A stretch of 64,000 nucleotides of DNA from Symsagittifera roscoffensis (lineage: Eukaryota; Xenacoelomorpha; Acoela; Convolutidae), in contig NC_087065.1 of NCBI RefSeq assembly GCF_963678635.1, forward strand, positions 7,217,209 through 7,281,208, in the 5' to 3' direction. Made by a program: the position numbers and the translations under genes. Below the pieces are notes generated by a model. The model searched no databases. It was given only the letters and a program-made list of their open reading frames with translations, and was not told where the DNA came from. How positions within the stretch are numbered: the first letter of the stretch is position 1; each line of letters opens with the position of its first letter. Shown one piece after another: positions 31,791-44,328 of the stretch.

Positions 31791-34390
31791 GGTAGATGTT
31801 ATATCTTGTGTCCCCAAAGTAGATTCGGTGTGATAGTATATCTACAAAAATGTTTTTTCTTTTTTTAAATATAGGTATGTGTTGGTAGCATATTTTATCT
31901 TCAAAAACAGAAAGTGGTGAAACTTTTTAGTGCAAGTATAGCACCAAAAAAGGTTTCTTTCATAGTCAATGAAGTTGGAGCGGTTATTTGATAAAAGGTT
32001 ACCTGCGTAAGGTGTTTTAAGTACTGCTAGGGCGAGAGGTTGTAGTATTTGTGTTCGTTCTAATTCACGTAAAAGATAGAGTGAAGATAGAGTGTGTCTA
32101 ATACGGGGAGTGACCTTTCTTGAAAAATTCTACGTATTGAATAATCTTATTTCATGTCAAGATGAATATCGTAATGGGTTGTGCCAAAATAGGTGTTATT
32201 CATTAGTAAAAGTTCCTGTAACCGTGTACTGTCTTTATTTTCTGGATGAATTTTTCCACCAGTAATTCTTTTATTTCTGTAAAAAGTTACTGGGATCCAG
32301 GATTTTTCGTCTTCTCTATTTTGATATGGATGTGCTATATCTAAAAATATGTTGCCTGTTTTTATGTTGAAACCATTTTTGTATTTGACAAGAAGTTCTG
32401 AATATTGTGTTCTGAAAAGTGGTTCGGGATATTTACATGCTATCTCCGTTTCAGAGTAAATTGGAAAAGTTTTATTTTTTTTACATCATCTATTTTTTTT
32501 CTGTTGGTTTGATCTGTTTCGATCAGGGTTTATTCTATAATTTTTTTTGTGAAAATTTATCATTCTTGCGTGGTTTTTAGCGACTTGAAATGTGGTACAT
32601 GTGTCTTCAGGAAACCAATCTATGGTTGCTTGTGTTCATGTAGTGGGATTGCAAAATATTTGACCAATTTTATAAGGTAAGCGTGTTCCTTGATACAAAA
32701 TGGTATCATCTCTTAAACCTCGTGTTAATTGTGTTTTTTCTAATTGAAATTTTTAATCGAAAAACATTATTTTCTGGTTTTCAATTTGTCTGCTTTTACA
32801 TTTGACGGGTTAGTTATTCCACAATGTGGTATCCATTTTATGTTGCGTAAATCATAAGTTAAGCGCCCGTGTGCGCCATGATACGAGATTTTATCGTCCA
32901 GTTGTAGATGACCTTGATGGCATTCAAGTTGTGCTTGGTGTGCAGAGTCTGGAAAGACTTGAAAATATACCAATTTTGCTTTTGTGCTTTCATGTGACTA
33001 TTTTTAAAGGTTGTAATTCATTTTTATAATTTTCGGGGGTAATATGTAAAAGTCGTTCAATATTGCTGTGATAAAAAAATTCATGACCCAGTCTGTTTTT
33101 CTGGCTTTTTGAATATTTTGAATAATGTAATTTCTGAGAAATTTGTTGTAAATTTATGTCATGTTAGACTTCCAGCTGGGGCTTTTGAGAAAAATGCAGC
33201 AACTATAATTGTTGATTCCTTGTTTTGTGGTTCAGCTTTGCATTGTGTTACTTGATTAATTGCGTATTTTTGTAGCGTTTTTTGTTGATTACCTTGACAA
33301 TCATAATGTGTAAGAAAGATACCTTGTGGTCCTGTTCGAGGGAAAGGGTTATAATGAGGTACAGATTCTAGAAGTTCAAGAGGAAAAAATTTTGGAAAAC
33401 CATTAAAAGAAACATGCGCATGATAATCCTGAAAAATGATTATCAAATGTTATATATCCTACTGTATTTTTGTATATTTATCGTGTTTGTGGATAAGTTG
33501 TGTTTTATTAAATGGAGCGGGCAAAGATTGATTGGTTCTATTCGGTGGCGATATTGGTAAAGAATGATGTACCAAGTTGTTTAATTTTACTGTTTTTTCG
33601 AATTAAGCGGTTAAGTTTTGTTGGGTTAGGATTTGGATATTATGTTCTTGTTTGTCCTTGTGAATATCGAGTCTATATTGTAGCCATTTGAGTGCCCAAT
33701 TATGGAGTCGATTGCTATCGAGGTGTTGGCCAAAAAGGGGATGGGTTGCTCCAATCTAAGCATAGGGGTCTCTTTGTACTTTGAGGTTCACAATATCTAT
33801 CGTCTAATTGACTTGGAAAGTTTGTAGGGAATGTAGTTGATGGTGTTTGACCTGTGGCTGAAGGTATTGACGGAAGTGATAGAGTTTCTGATGACGATAA
33901 AGAGGTATCTGATAAAACGTCTACTGGATCATTAACTAAGAATGTTTCAACTTGAGAAAGTGTTTGTCTCATCCAATCTGGAAGTCTTTGTGATGAAGTA
34001 GGGGGATTTAAGGGGTTTTCACGAATTTGTTCACAAATAGAATATTAAAGTTCTGATGAAAACTGTTCAAAGCGATGGAGGGGTGCTTTGTATTGTATTA
34101 CTAGAACGATCTGAAGGGGTCGATGATGGTGATGAGGGTATGTTAAAATGAACTCTTGATGTGGTAAGGTTTCGATTTCGTCGGGGGTGAATAATTTGTC
34201 TATCTGTTGTAGTTGATAAATTTTGGTTTTGGCTGGCAAGTCTGGATCTGTTCTTGCTGAAGTGAGGGGTAGATATTAAATGTTGGCTCGTATTGTGGTT
34301 CACTTAGAAGTGCTTGACAAATGGCTGGTATTAATGGTTCAGGTTAAAATGCGTGTCTTTCTTCAAAAGTGTAAGGTTTTTCTATATAAA
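31787..34390 (-). mobile_element. Central duplicated element, copy 2, with env-like cysteine motif
   Basis: Second copy of the same unit. Besides the Pro/Ser-rich frame (split at about 34045), it keeps a minus-strand frame at 33159-33446 with a YDC motif followed about 20 residues on by VTQC, a spacing seen in envelope-like glycoproteins of some invertebrate LTR retroelements. A further frame (32767-32973) has several Cys and His. Stops and frameshifts separate these pieces. The glycoprotein assignment is tentative. Beyond 34390 the sequence shows no match to copy 1. Confidence 0.45.
33159..33446 (-). pseudogene. Env-like glycoprotein fragment (tentative)
   Basis: A frame of 95 codons with no stop. 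It contains HYDCQG and later QVTQC, with a hydrophobic stretch after them. This matches my recollection of the cysteine spacing in retroelement env-like ectodomains, but no fusion peptide, furin site or membrane anchor can be seen in frame. Upstream and downstream frames are shifted, so the gene is broken. It could also be an unrelated Cys-containing protein. Confidence 0.35.
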
Positions 34391-34849
34391 TTATTCGTGT
34401 AATTGATTTGGATTGGCTTGTCTAGCTTGATATCAGGGAGGGTCCTGGCAAGTAGTGGTTGGAGGAGAATCTTTTCAAGGGTGTGGATAAGAAAATTTGA
34501 AATGTATATTTGCTTTATTCTTTTAAGTCTGTGTTCTCTATAAAACTCTTCTGAAAAAAAATTAGCAAAACTGTTGCTTATGCAAAAGTATTTTTCGCCT
34601 TTTTATACATTTAAGGATTGTCAAATTGAAAGAAACGAGAAAAAATTGAAAAATTGTGAAAAGAATAAGAATACCTGTCTTACTTGGTACACTTCGTATC
34701 ATTTTTGAAAAAAAATTAATTTTCTTACCTGATTAGTTGATCAACGGTTTTGGATAGAGAAAGGTAGGCGTGTATGAGAGAATAGAAAAGAATGAATTAG
34801 TCACAAAAAACTTAGAAAAAAGAGGATTACAAGTTCTAGAAAGTTTGCA
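34391..34849. other. AT-rich junction between central element and right satellite
   Basis: No open frame of interest and no repeat match seen. The satellite begins at about 34850. Confidence 0.4.
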
Positions 34850-37800
34850 CAAATTTCACCATAAAAGTCTTGGTACCGCTGTTGTACATAGTTGGTCTCG
34901 TTTCAAAACTGTTTCGACGTTAACGTTTTTAAAACACTGATGTACCTAGTTTGTATCTTTTAAAAATAACTTCAAGTAAAGCTCTGGAAATCACTATTGT
35001 ACTGAGATGGTTTGTTTGGAATAAAAATTCACCACAAACGCCTCAAGACGACTGTTTTATGCAGTTGATCTCGTTTCTAAGCAATTTCACAATCAAGAGT
35101 TATCAAGATCTTGAATCTGTTGTTGTACCTGATTTGCCTCCTTTCAAACGAATTTCACAATCACATTCAGTTTCTGTAATCACTACTGTATCTAGTTGGT
35201 CTTGTTGTTTCAAACAAAACCTTACCATGAAGATCTTGGAACCACTGTTGTACCCAGTTGAACTCGTTTCAAAGTATTTCCACAATCAATATCTATCAAG
35301 ATCTTGTAACACGGTTGCACCTAGTTGATCTCGCTTCAAAATAACTTCACAATCAAGATCTTTCAAGATCTTGGAACAATTGTTGTATGTATTTGATCTC
35401 GTTTTAAAACAACTTCGCAATCAAGATCTAACAAGATCCTGAAACCACTGTTGTACCTAGTTGACCTCGTTTCAAATTTTTTTCACAATCATGATCTATC
35501 AAGACCTTCGAAACCACTGTTGTACCTAATTGATCTCGGTTCAATTTTTTTTCACAATCAAGATCTATCCAGATCTTGGAGCCATTGTTGTAATTTGTTG
35601 ATCTCGTTAAAAAACAATTTCACAATCGAGATCTAATAAAATCTTGCAACCAATGATTTATCTAATTGATCCGGTTTCAAAACGTTCTCAGCATAAAAAC
35701 GCTGGAACCTTGTTTAACCTATCAAGACCTTGGAAGCACTGTGGTACCTAGATGATCTTGTTTCAAAATAATTTCATCTTCACATAAAGATCTGGGAATC
35801 AAAAGTGTACCTAGTTGGTCTTGTTTCAAACAAAATTTCACCAAAAACATCTTGGAACCACTGTTGTACCAAGTTGGTCTCCTTTTAAAACATTTTCACA
35901 ATCAAGATCTATCAAGATCTTCAAAACCGCTGTTGTACCTAGTTGATCTCAATTTCAATTTTTTTTCACAATCAAGATCTATCAAGGTCCTGGAAGCATT
36001 GTGGTACTTAGTTGATCTCGTTTTAAATCGTTTTCACAATCGAGCTCTATTAAGTAGTTGGAACCTATGTTAAATCTAGTTGGTCTGGTTTCAAAAGGGT
36101 TTCACCATAAACTTCTTAAAACCACTGTTGCACCTCGTTGATCTCGTTTCAAAATAATTTCACAATCAAGTTCTATCAAGAACGTAGAACCAATGTTTTA
36201 CCTAGTTGATCTTGTTATAATCAAAATTTCACCATAGAGACCTTGAAACCACCGTTGCATTTGTTGATCTCGTTACAAAAATAATTTCACAATCAAGTTC
36301 TATCAAGACCTTGGAACCACTGTTGTACCTGGTTGATCTCGTTTCAAATGAACTTCCTAATCATATCTATCAAAACCGTGGAACCACTGTTATATCTAAA
36401 TGGTCGGTTTCAAAAGGTTTTCACCAAAAAATTCTTAAAACATCTGTTTCACCTAGATAATCTCATTTCGAATTTTTTTCACAATCAAGTTCTATCAAGA
36501 ACGTGGAACCACTGTTGTACCTAGTTGATCTCGTTTCAAATGAATTTCCTAATCATATCCACTTAAAATCGTGGAACCACTGTTATATCTAGTAGGTCTG
36601 GTTTCAAAAGCTTTTCACCAAAAAATTCTTAAAACCACTGTTGCACCTAGATGATCTCATTTCGAATTAATTTCACAATCAAGTTCTATCAAGACCTTGG
36701 AACCAGTGTTGTATCAAGATGATCTTGTTTCGAAAACAATTCACCTTCACATAAATATCTGGAAATCAATGTTGTATCCAGTTGGTCTTGTTTTAATCAA
36801 AAATTCACCATAGAGATCTTGAAACCACTGTTGCACCTAGTTGATCTTGTTTCAAAATAATTTCACAATCAAGTTCTATCAAGACCTTGGAACCACTGTT
36901 ATATCTAGTTTTTCTGGTTTCAAAAAGTTTTCATCATAAAATTCTTAAAACCACTGTTGCATCTAGTTGATCTCGTTTCAAACTAACTTCATAACCAAGT
37001 TCTATCAAGACCTTGGAACCAATGTTGTACCTAGATGCTCTTGTTGCAAAATAATTTCATCTTCTCATAAAGATCTGGGAATCAATATTGTACCTAGTTG
37101 GTCTAGTTTTAAACAAAATTTCGATATAAGACTCTTGAAACTACTGTTGTACCCAGTTGATCTGGACTTAAAAAATTTCCTCAATCAAGATCTAGCAAGA
37201 TCTTGAAGCCACTGTTGTGCCTAGTTGATCTCGTTTAAAATTAATTTCATAATCAAGATCTATCAAAATCGTGGAACCACTGTTATATATAATTGGTCTG
37301 GTTTCAAAAAGTTTTCATCATAAAATTCTTAAAACTACTGTTACACCTAGTTGATCTCGTTTCCAAATAATTTCACAATCGAGTTTTATCAAGACCTCGG
37401 AACCGCTGTTGTACCTAGATGATCTTGTTTCAAAATAACTTCACCTTCACATAAAGATCTTTGAATCACCATGGTTTTTAGTTGGTCTTGTTATAAACAA
37501 AATTTTACCATAAAAATCTTGGAACCACAGCTGTAGTCAGTCGGCTATTTAAAAAACAATTTCACATTCAAGATCTATCAAGATCTTTAAGCCACTGTTG
37601 TATCTAGTTGATCTCGTTTCAAGTTGGTATCATAATCAAGATCTATCAAGATCTTGGAGCCAGTGTTGTACCTAGTTGATCTCGTTCTAAAACAATTTCA
37701 CAATCGAGATCAACTGAGATCTTGGAACCACTGTTACACCTAGTTGGTCTGGTTTCGAAAAATTTTCACCATAAAATTGTGGAATCACCGTTGTACCTAA

Positions 37801-40620
37801 CTTAGCTTGTTCAAAATAATTTTGCAGTTCAAAATAATTTTACAGTCAAGATCTATTAAGTTCTTGGAACCACTGTTGTATCCAATTCATCTCATTTTAA
37901 AACAGTTTCACAATCAACACCTATTAAGGTCTAGGATATACTGTTGTACCTAGTTGGTCTCGTTTCCAGTAGTTATCACCATAAAAATTTTTGAACCACT
38001 GTTACACTTAGTTGGTTTCGTTTGAAACGGTTTTCACCATTAATATCGTGAAACAACTGTTGTACCCAGTTGACCTTGTTTCATAATATTTCCGCAACTA
38101 AGATCTATCAAGATCTTGAAACTACTGTTGTACCCAGTTGGTCGCGTCTTAAAACAATTTCACAACCAAGATTTATCAAGATCTTGAAGCCACTGTTGTA
38201 CCTAGTTGATCTCGTTTCAAATTAAATTCATAATCAAAATCTATGAAAATCTTCGAACCACTGTACTATCTAGTTGGTCTGGTTTATACAGGTTATCACC
38301 ATAAAATTTCTAAACCACTGTTGCACCTAGTTGATTTTGTTTCTCATTAAGATCTTGGAATCACTATGATTTCTATTTGGTCTTATTTTAAACAACATTT
38401 CACCATAAAGATCTTGGAATCACTATTATTTCTAGTTGGTCTTGTTTTAAACAAAATTTCACCATAAAGATCTTGGAACCACTGTTGTACCCAGTCGGCT
38501 ATTTTTAAAACAATTTCACATTCAAGGTCTATCAAGATTTTGAAACCACTTTTGTATCTAGTTGACTTCGTTTCAAATTTTTTTCACAATCAAAATCGAT
38601 CAAGGTCTTGGAAATCTTGTTGTACCTAGTTGACCTCTTTTTAAAACTTTTTCACAACCGAGATCTATTAAGATCATGGAACCAATGTTATACCTAGTTG
38701 GTCTCGTTACAAATGGTTTTCACCATAAAGATCTTGAAACCACTGTTGTACCTAGTTGGTGTCGTTCCAAATGGTTTTCACCTTAAAGATCTTGTAACCA
38801 CTTTTGTACCCAGTTGACCTCGTTTTATAATAATTCCACAATCAAGATCTATCAGGATCTTGGAAATATTGTTGTACCTAGTTGATCTCGTTTCAGAATA
38901 ATTTCACAATCAAGATTTAACAAGATCTTGAAACCAGTGTTGTACCTATTTGATCTCGTTTCAAAACAATGTGACTTTCACATAAATATTTTGGCATCAC
39001 TATTATACTTAGTTGGTCTTGTTTTAAACAAAATTTCTCCACATAGATCTTGGAAATACTGTTGTACCCAGTTGGTATCGTCTTAAAACACCTTCACAAT
39101 CAAGATCTATCAAGATCTTGAAGCCACTATTATACCTATTTGATCTCGTTTCAATTTAGTTTCATAATCAAGGCCTATCAAGACCTTGGAACCATTGTTT
39201 TACCTAGTTGGTCTCGTGTCAAATGGTTTTCACCATAATGATCTTGGAACTACTGTTGTAGCTAGTTGGTTTCGTTTGAAATGGTTTCCATCCTAAAGAT
39301 CTTGAAACAACTGTTGTACCTAGTTGGTCTCGTTTCAAAAATTTTCACCATAAAGATCTTGAAACCACTGTTGTACCTAGTTGGTGTCGTTCCAAATGGT
39401 TTTCACCTTAAAGATCTTGTAACCACTTTTGTACCCAGTTGACCTCGTTTTATAATAATTCCACAATCAAGATCTATCAGGATCTTGGAAATATTGTTGT
39501 ACCTAGTTGATCTCGTTTCAGCATAATTTCACAATCAAGATTTAACAAGATCTTGAAACCAGTGTTGTACCTATTTGATCTCGTTTCAAAACAATGTGAC
39601 TTTCACATAAATATTTTGGAATCACTATTATACTTAGTTGGTCTTGTTTTAAACAAAGTTTCTCCACATAGATCTTGGAAATACTGTTGTACCCAGTTGG
39701 TATCGTCTTAAAACACCTTCACAATCAAGATCTATCAAGATCTTGAAGCCACTATTATACCTATTTGATCTCGTTTCAATTTAGTTTCATAATCAAGGCC
39801 TATCAAGACCTTGGAACCATTGTTTTACCTAGTTGGTCTCGTGTCAAATGGTTTTCACCATAATGATCTTGGAACTACTGTTGTAGCTAGTTGGTTTCGT
39901 TTGAAATGGTTCCCATCCTAAAGATCTTGAAACAACTGTTGTACCTAGTTGGTCTCGTTTCAAAAATTTTCACCATAAAGATCTGGAAACCACTGTTTTA
40001 CCCAGTTGATCTGGTTTCATAATAATAATTCTACAATCAAGATCTATCAAGATCTTGGAATTACTGTTGTACCCAGTTGGTCTCGTCTTAAAACAATTTC
40101 ACAATCAAGATCTATCAAGATCTTGAAGCCACTATTGTGCCTAATTGATATCGTTTCAAATTATTTTCATAATCAAGATCTATCAAAATCGTGAAACCAC
40201 TTTTATAACTAGTTGATCTCTTGTTAAAACAATTTCACAATCGAGATCAATTAAATCTTAGAAACACTGTTGTACCTAGTTGGTCTGGTTTCGAAAGGTT
40301 TTCACCATAAAATCGTGGAACCACTGTTGTACCTAATTTATCTCGTTCAAAATAATTTCGCTATCAAGATCTATCAAGATCTTGGAGCCACTGCTGTACC
40401 TGGTTGATCTCATTTCAAAATAAATGTACAATCAAAATTTATTAAGATCTTAGAACAACTGTTGTACCTAATTGATCTCGTTTTAAAAAAATTTCACAAT
40501 CAAGACCTATTAAGCTCTTGCAACCACTGTTGTACCTAGTTGGTCTCGTCGTTTCAAATGCTTTTCACCACGAAGATCTTGAAACTACTGTTGTTTTTTA
40601 GTTGGTCGCGTTTCTTATGT
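34850..40620 (+). repeat. Satellite array, right arm (about 5.8 kb)
   Basis: Roughly 80-90 tandem units with the core CCACTGTTGTACCTAGTTGG followed by TCTCGTTTCAAA. Two unit types alternate: a short one of about 58 bp with TTTTCACCATAAAGATCTTG, and a longer one of about 68-70 bp with TTTCACAATCAAGATCTATC then AAGATCTTGG. Many small frames arise across the array because it lacks stops in places; they translate to the same repetitive string and are not genes. This array is about four times the size of its left-arm counterpart. Confidence 0.95.
38720..39985 (+). repeat. 625-bp higher-order duplication within the satellite
   Basis: The word GGTGTCGTTCCAAATGG occurs at 38758 and 39383, an offset of 625 bases, and the surrounding 600 or so bases match with only scattered single-base differences (for example CAGAATAAT versus CAGCATAAT). 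This is far more similar than neighbouring units are to each other, so it is a recent segmental duplication of about ten satellite units. Confidence 0.9.
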
Positions 40621-41040
40621 GAGCAAAACGATCAAAACAATCTTTTGATTTTGATGTGAAATTTGATAACAGTGTAATGGTGCAAAATTATTCTTTTATA
40701 TTGCATATAGAAGCATAAAAAGCTTTTCTCGGAAATTCAATAACAAAACTTTTTCGTTTATTTTTTACACAATCCTAGCTCCCCTGGATCAAAAAAGTTT
40801 CTAGTTTTTTTACGCGGGCAAACTTTTAGCAAAACATGGAAAAATTGACATTTCAGGGCAGTTTTTTGACGATTCTGTTCTTGTTCTTGTTCGGCCTTAA
40901 CAGATGCAACATTATCACATAGGGGATATTTTGGATAGTTAGGAGGGTTGAATCCCTGAGCAGGAAGGAAGTTTGCTCCTAATACCCCCCTCAACAATTC
41001 TCATGTTCCACCGTTTCGTTTGCGCTAACACTGGATATGG
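40620..41040. repeat. Spacer unit, right arm
   Basis: Reverse complement of S1 (23350-23795), including CAGTGTAAT, GAAAAATTGACATTTCAGGG and GGTTGAATCCCTGAGCAGG. Only one copy is present in the right arm, against three in the left. Confidence 0.85.
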
Positions 41041-41759
41041 TTGCATAAAGCGCTGCACAAAACGGAAAATGAACTGAGAACTAATTCTATTGTTTGTCTC
41101 AGATTAATTTCCGGAGCAAATGACCTCTTTCAACAACCTTTGAAATTGAAAAGTGGAAAAGGTTTTTCTCACCCCGTTAAATACTTCTTAACGGCTCAAA
41201 AATCAGTGTTCATTGTTATTTTGGCAACACAATCAAATATTAATCTTTATCTTTCTTTTCATTCTTAGCGCTCAAGTTTTTCGTATCATTGAGAGTTCTA
41301 AACAAAAAAACCGCTCATAATACTAAGAGCAAACCCGAAAATAGATATTTTTTGTCCTTTTTTTGAAAATTCAGTTGACCAGGATTCGACCCCTTGACCA
41401 TCAAAAAACCGACTTACTATTTTTCTTTGATATCGAAGACTTCTCACTAAGCCTAAACCAGTTTCAGTCAGTGGATCCTAAAAATTTTCAAAAGGCGCCA
41501 TGGGCGCTTCCACATACCTATTCTGAGGGGGAGAGCGCCTTCTTTAGTTAAAACTAAAAACTTATAAATACAAAAAACTTTAGCAAAAACTGTCTTTATA
41601 GGGTTTCGGGAGGCCTTGAAAATCATTTGATCGACCTGAAAAGCGTTGACGAACTTTCAAAAAAATTTTCCCATCCATTCCGTTCAGAAAATTGTCCATA
41701 CGCCCCTTTGTTTAATCGTCCTTTTAATGGATTCAATTTAGTTTTTGGCGACAAATAAC

Positions 41760-42230
41760 GAGATCACAAATTAGGGGTGGTTTTAGGCGGGAGGTGGGGG
41801 GCGGGAGGCGAAGGGTTAGTGACGCCTTTCTCAGGGATTTGACAAATCGAAGACCCAAAGGGTCCCCCCTTTGTACTATTTTGAGATATCCATTTTTGGC
41901 TGACGGGCCCTAAAATTTGTCTTAGGGAGACTTTGGCGCCAATATTTACAAATTTCGAGGGGAAGCGCGCGCCGAAAAAACGCAATTTTTTGGTCAAAGT
42001 TTTCTAAACAGTGCCTAAAATCGCCTTTTTTGGCCTGTTTTATCAAAATTTTGCCTGCAGCGCAGAAAGTTTGGCCAAAACAAGGTCTTTCTAGTGTTTT
42101 GGGACAGCTCGGACAATCAATTTGGTCGACCTAAAAAAAATTTCGACAATTTTTTAACAATTTTTTGAAAAACCGCCTCCCCTCAACCTCGGGGAAAATC
42201 CTAGATCCGCCCCTGTCAAAAATCTTTGTT
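41760..42230 (-). repeat. Possible hAT-like non-autonomous element end, right arm
   Basis: Reverse complement of the left-arm block 22197-22650, with the CCTAGATCCGCCCCTG terminus at about 42201-42216. Only a few differences from the left copy are seen over the first 140 bases. Confidence 0.35.
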
Positions 42231-42748
42231 AAGCCCAGTATAGCGCATCATTTTCTTTTAGAACAAATTTAGGTTTTATAGGTGCTATGATAAATTTAGG
42301 TTTTGTTACCAAATGATTTGTCTATAATTATTGCCATATATCTCAATTATCGCGTGATTTCTTCTACTGTCTGGACTAATTTGTTTTTTGTCGCGATCAA
42401 TTATATCAATTGCAAACCGTTTTTTATACAGAATTAAACCATGCAATAATCACCTCAAAATTTTTTTTTGAAAACAAAAGCATACAAAACACATGAGCTG
42501 ATGAGCTCAATGCATTTTAAATGCTTTTAATATCAACTCGATTCTCAATTTTGATACCATTTTTAAACGTTTTGCTGTTCAAAGAGCGCTCTGGTCATTT
42601 AGTCACGTCGTGTATGCGTATACACAGGCGCTTGTATACAAGTTTGAGCAATCAATACAAAGCTTTCAAAAAATGCCGATGTTTATTACCATTGAAAATT
42701 AAACTCATTCAATTTATGATCAAATTTACCTTCAACTGATTACCAAAA

Positions 42749-43024
42749 ATGGTGCATTTTGAATCTACCCAGCGCGTGGCAAAACTTCGTCCGGTTGAGA
42801 AAGGAGCGACTCAAGTTACATTTGAGAGGTCAGGAACTCTGGCTAGTTCCAGAAAGACAGTGGGGAAGGCGGTCCGGAGCCAGGCGGGGAAGATAAGGGG
42901 TGCTTCAGCTGTGAGTGGGGAGGATTCTTTTCAGCCGACAGGTCCTCTGGAGTCTATGGACCAGAGGAGGATCCGTAATAAAGCAGCGACTACTCAAGTA
43001 TTAGACTGGTTAGCAAGTTTTTAA
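42749..43024 (+). CDS. Conserved 91-codon ORF in right arm, unknown function
   Basis: Mirror copy of 21383-21658 with one amino-acid difference. It has the same ATG context, the same stop (TTTTTAA after LASF) and the same GC-richer composition. Preservation of a complete frame in both arms, when almost every other frame nearby is broken, is the only argument for function. It could equally reflect recent gene conversion between the arms. Confidence 0.45.
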   Translation: MVHFESTQRVAKLRPVEKGATQVTFERSGTLASSRKTVGKAVRSQAGKIRGASAVSGEDSFQPTGPLESMDQRRIRNKAATTQVLDWLASF

Positions 43025-44076
43025 AATATCATTTCGTCAAATCGCATAGGAAATCGAAAGATAATTAACCTGTCGAGTAAAAGATACTCTTTTGTTATTA
43101 ATTTAACGGCAGTCTAAACCAGGCATTTGTTTCAAACATTTTTCTAAACTCAAAGTCGCTTTAATTCAATTTAGAATTTTCATGTCGTACCAAGTTGTAC
43201 AGGTATATATTGGATAGATTCGAATATATCATGGCTGCCAAATTAAGTTTTTGAAAACCTCGTTTAGTTTTATTTGCTTGCTCTAATTTTTTTTGCTTAA
43301 CTGCTTTAACTGCTGAAAAAAAATGTTGTACTTAACGCAGAACACAGGAAAAATGGTTCAGTTTTTATTACTTTAAAAACTCCATCATATTGTGAGTTCA
43401 AAAAAAAAATATTTCACAAACATTACAGGTCAGTTATAAAAGCTAAGGCTTTATCCTGATACGAGCATTCTTGTCTAACGTTTTAGCTGCATTGTTTTTT
43501 CGTTTTAATGAATCTTGAGCTACAACTAAGCATCAGTAATAAAAAACAACAAGCGTTTTTTTATTGCAAGTATTTAGCCGGGTCGAGATGCTCACTCTGT
43601 GTTTCGACCATCTCGTCATCTCGACCACAACTGATTACTTTCCATCATTTCGACAAGTTATGTGTATAGTCTGAACATCTGAACCATCTTCGGGTAGATT
43701 TCGGCGTTGTCGCCGAACAAAAATAGCTCTCATTTGCTCTGCCCGAGCCTGATATATTTCCACCGACTCGACAGAACAAAAACAATCTCGACACGGCTAG
43801 GGCATCACTCGGCTGCAAAAAAAAACTAAAACGAAAAAGTAATCTCTTTGATCTTCAGATCGGAAAAAAGGAAAACAAAAGTATAATTGGAAACAACGTT
43901 AAATAAACATTTGAAAGAAAAAGATGTTGATTTGACACGATCAAAAAGATGAATTGTCATGCAAGGAAGTTAATTATAAAAGTTACGAATTACCAATATT
44001 TGAAAAAACTACTCTGATTAATTAAGCTTACAGATCTAAACTGGAGGTACAGCCTAACTCCAACTAAACAGCCTGA

Positions 44077-44328
44077 GGAGAGCGGTGGTGAAGTGGTTAC
44101 GTCTCCGCCTCTCAATCGAAAGGTCGGATGTTCGAGGCCCACCATGATCCGCGCTCGTTGTTTGAGGGTGAAGCAATATTACCCAGCCCAGAAAAATAAC
44201 CAAAAAAAAATAATTGCATGTAGTTCTTAAACAGGGGCACAACAGCGGTTTGCCGTGATGAGCTGTACAGCTCTTGTGTTGTTCCTTTCCCCCGTGGATA
44301 AATGATCTTAATTAACTTAATTAACTGA
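44077..44328 (+). mobile_element. tRNA-derived SINE inserted in right arm
   Basis: The left arm has the uninterrupted site (AACAGCCTGATCCAATAT, reverse strand near 20305-20330), so this 252-base insertion is precise, flanked by CTGA. The head resembles a tRNA: GAGAGCGG can pair with CCGCGCTC about 65 bases on with one mismatch; GGTGAAGTGGTTACG is A-box-like; ATGTTCGAGGCC is B-box-like. The body ends in CTTAATTAACTTAATTAA, a simple tail as expected for LINE-mobilised SINEs. The 4-base duplication is short for target-primed insertion. A nearby pseudo-tRNA is excluded by the tail and empty site. Confidence 0.85.

Noticed and set aside
34951-40194. Many open frames of 60-125 codons across the right satellite
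   Set aside because: All translate the same 58-70-base unit with similar strings. Their openness follows from repeat composition, and no start context or conservation supports them.
34850-40620. Possible CRISPR-like array because of regular repeats
   Set aside because: Units are contiguous with no unique spacers, they diverge by indels, and the context is eukaryotic.
44077-44155. Functional tRNA gene
   Set aside because: The tRNA-like part is the head of a 252-base SINE with a simple tail and an empty site in the other arm, and the fold has mismatches.
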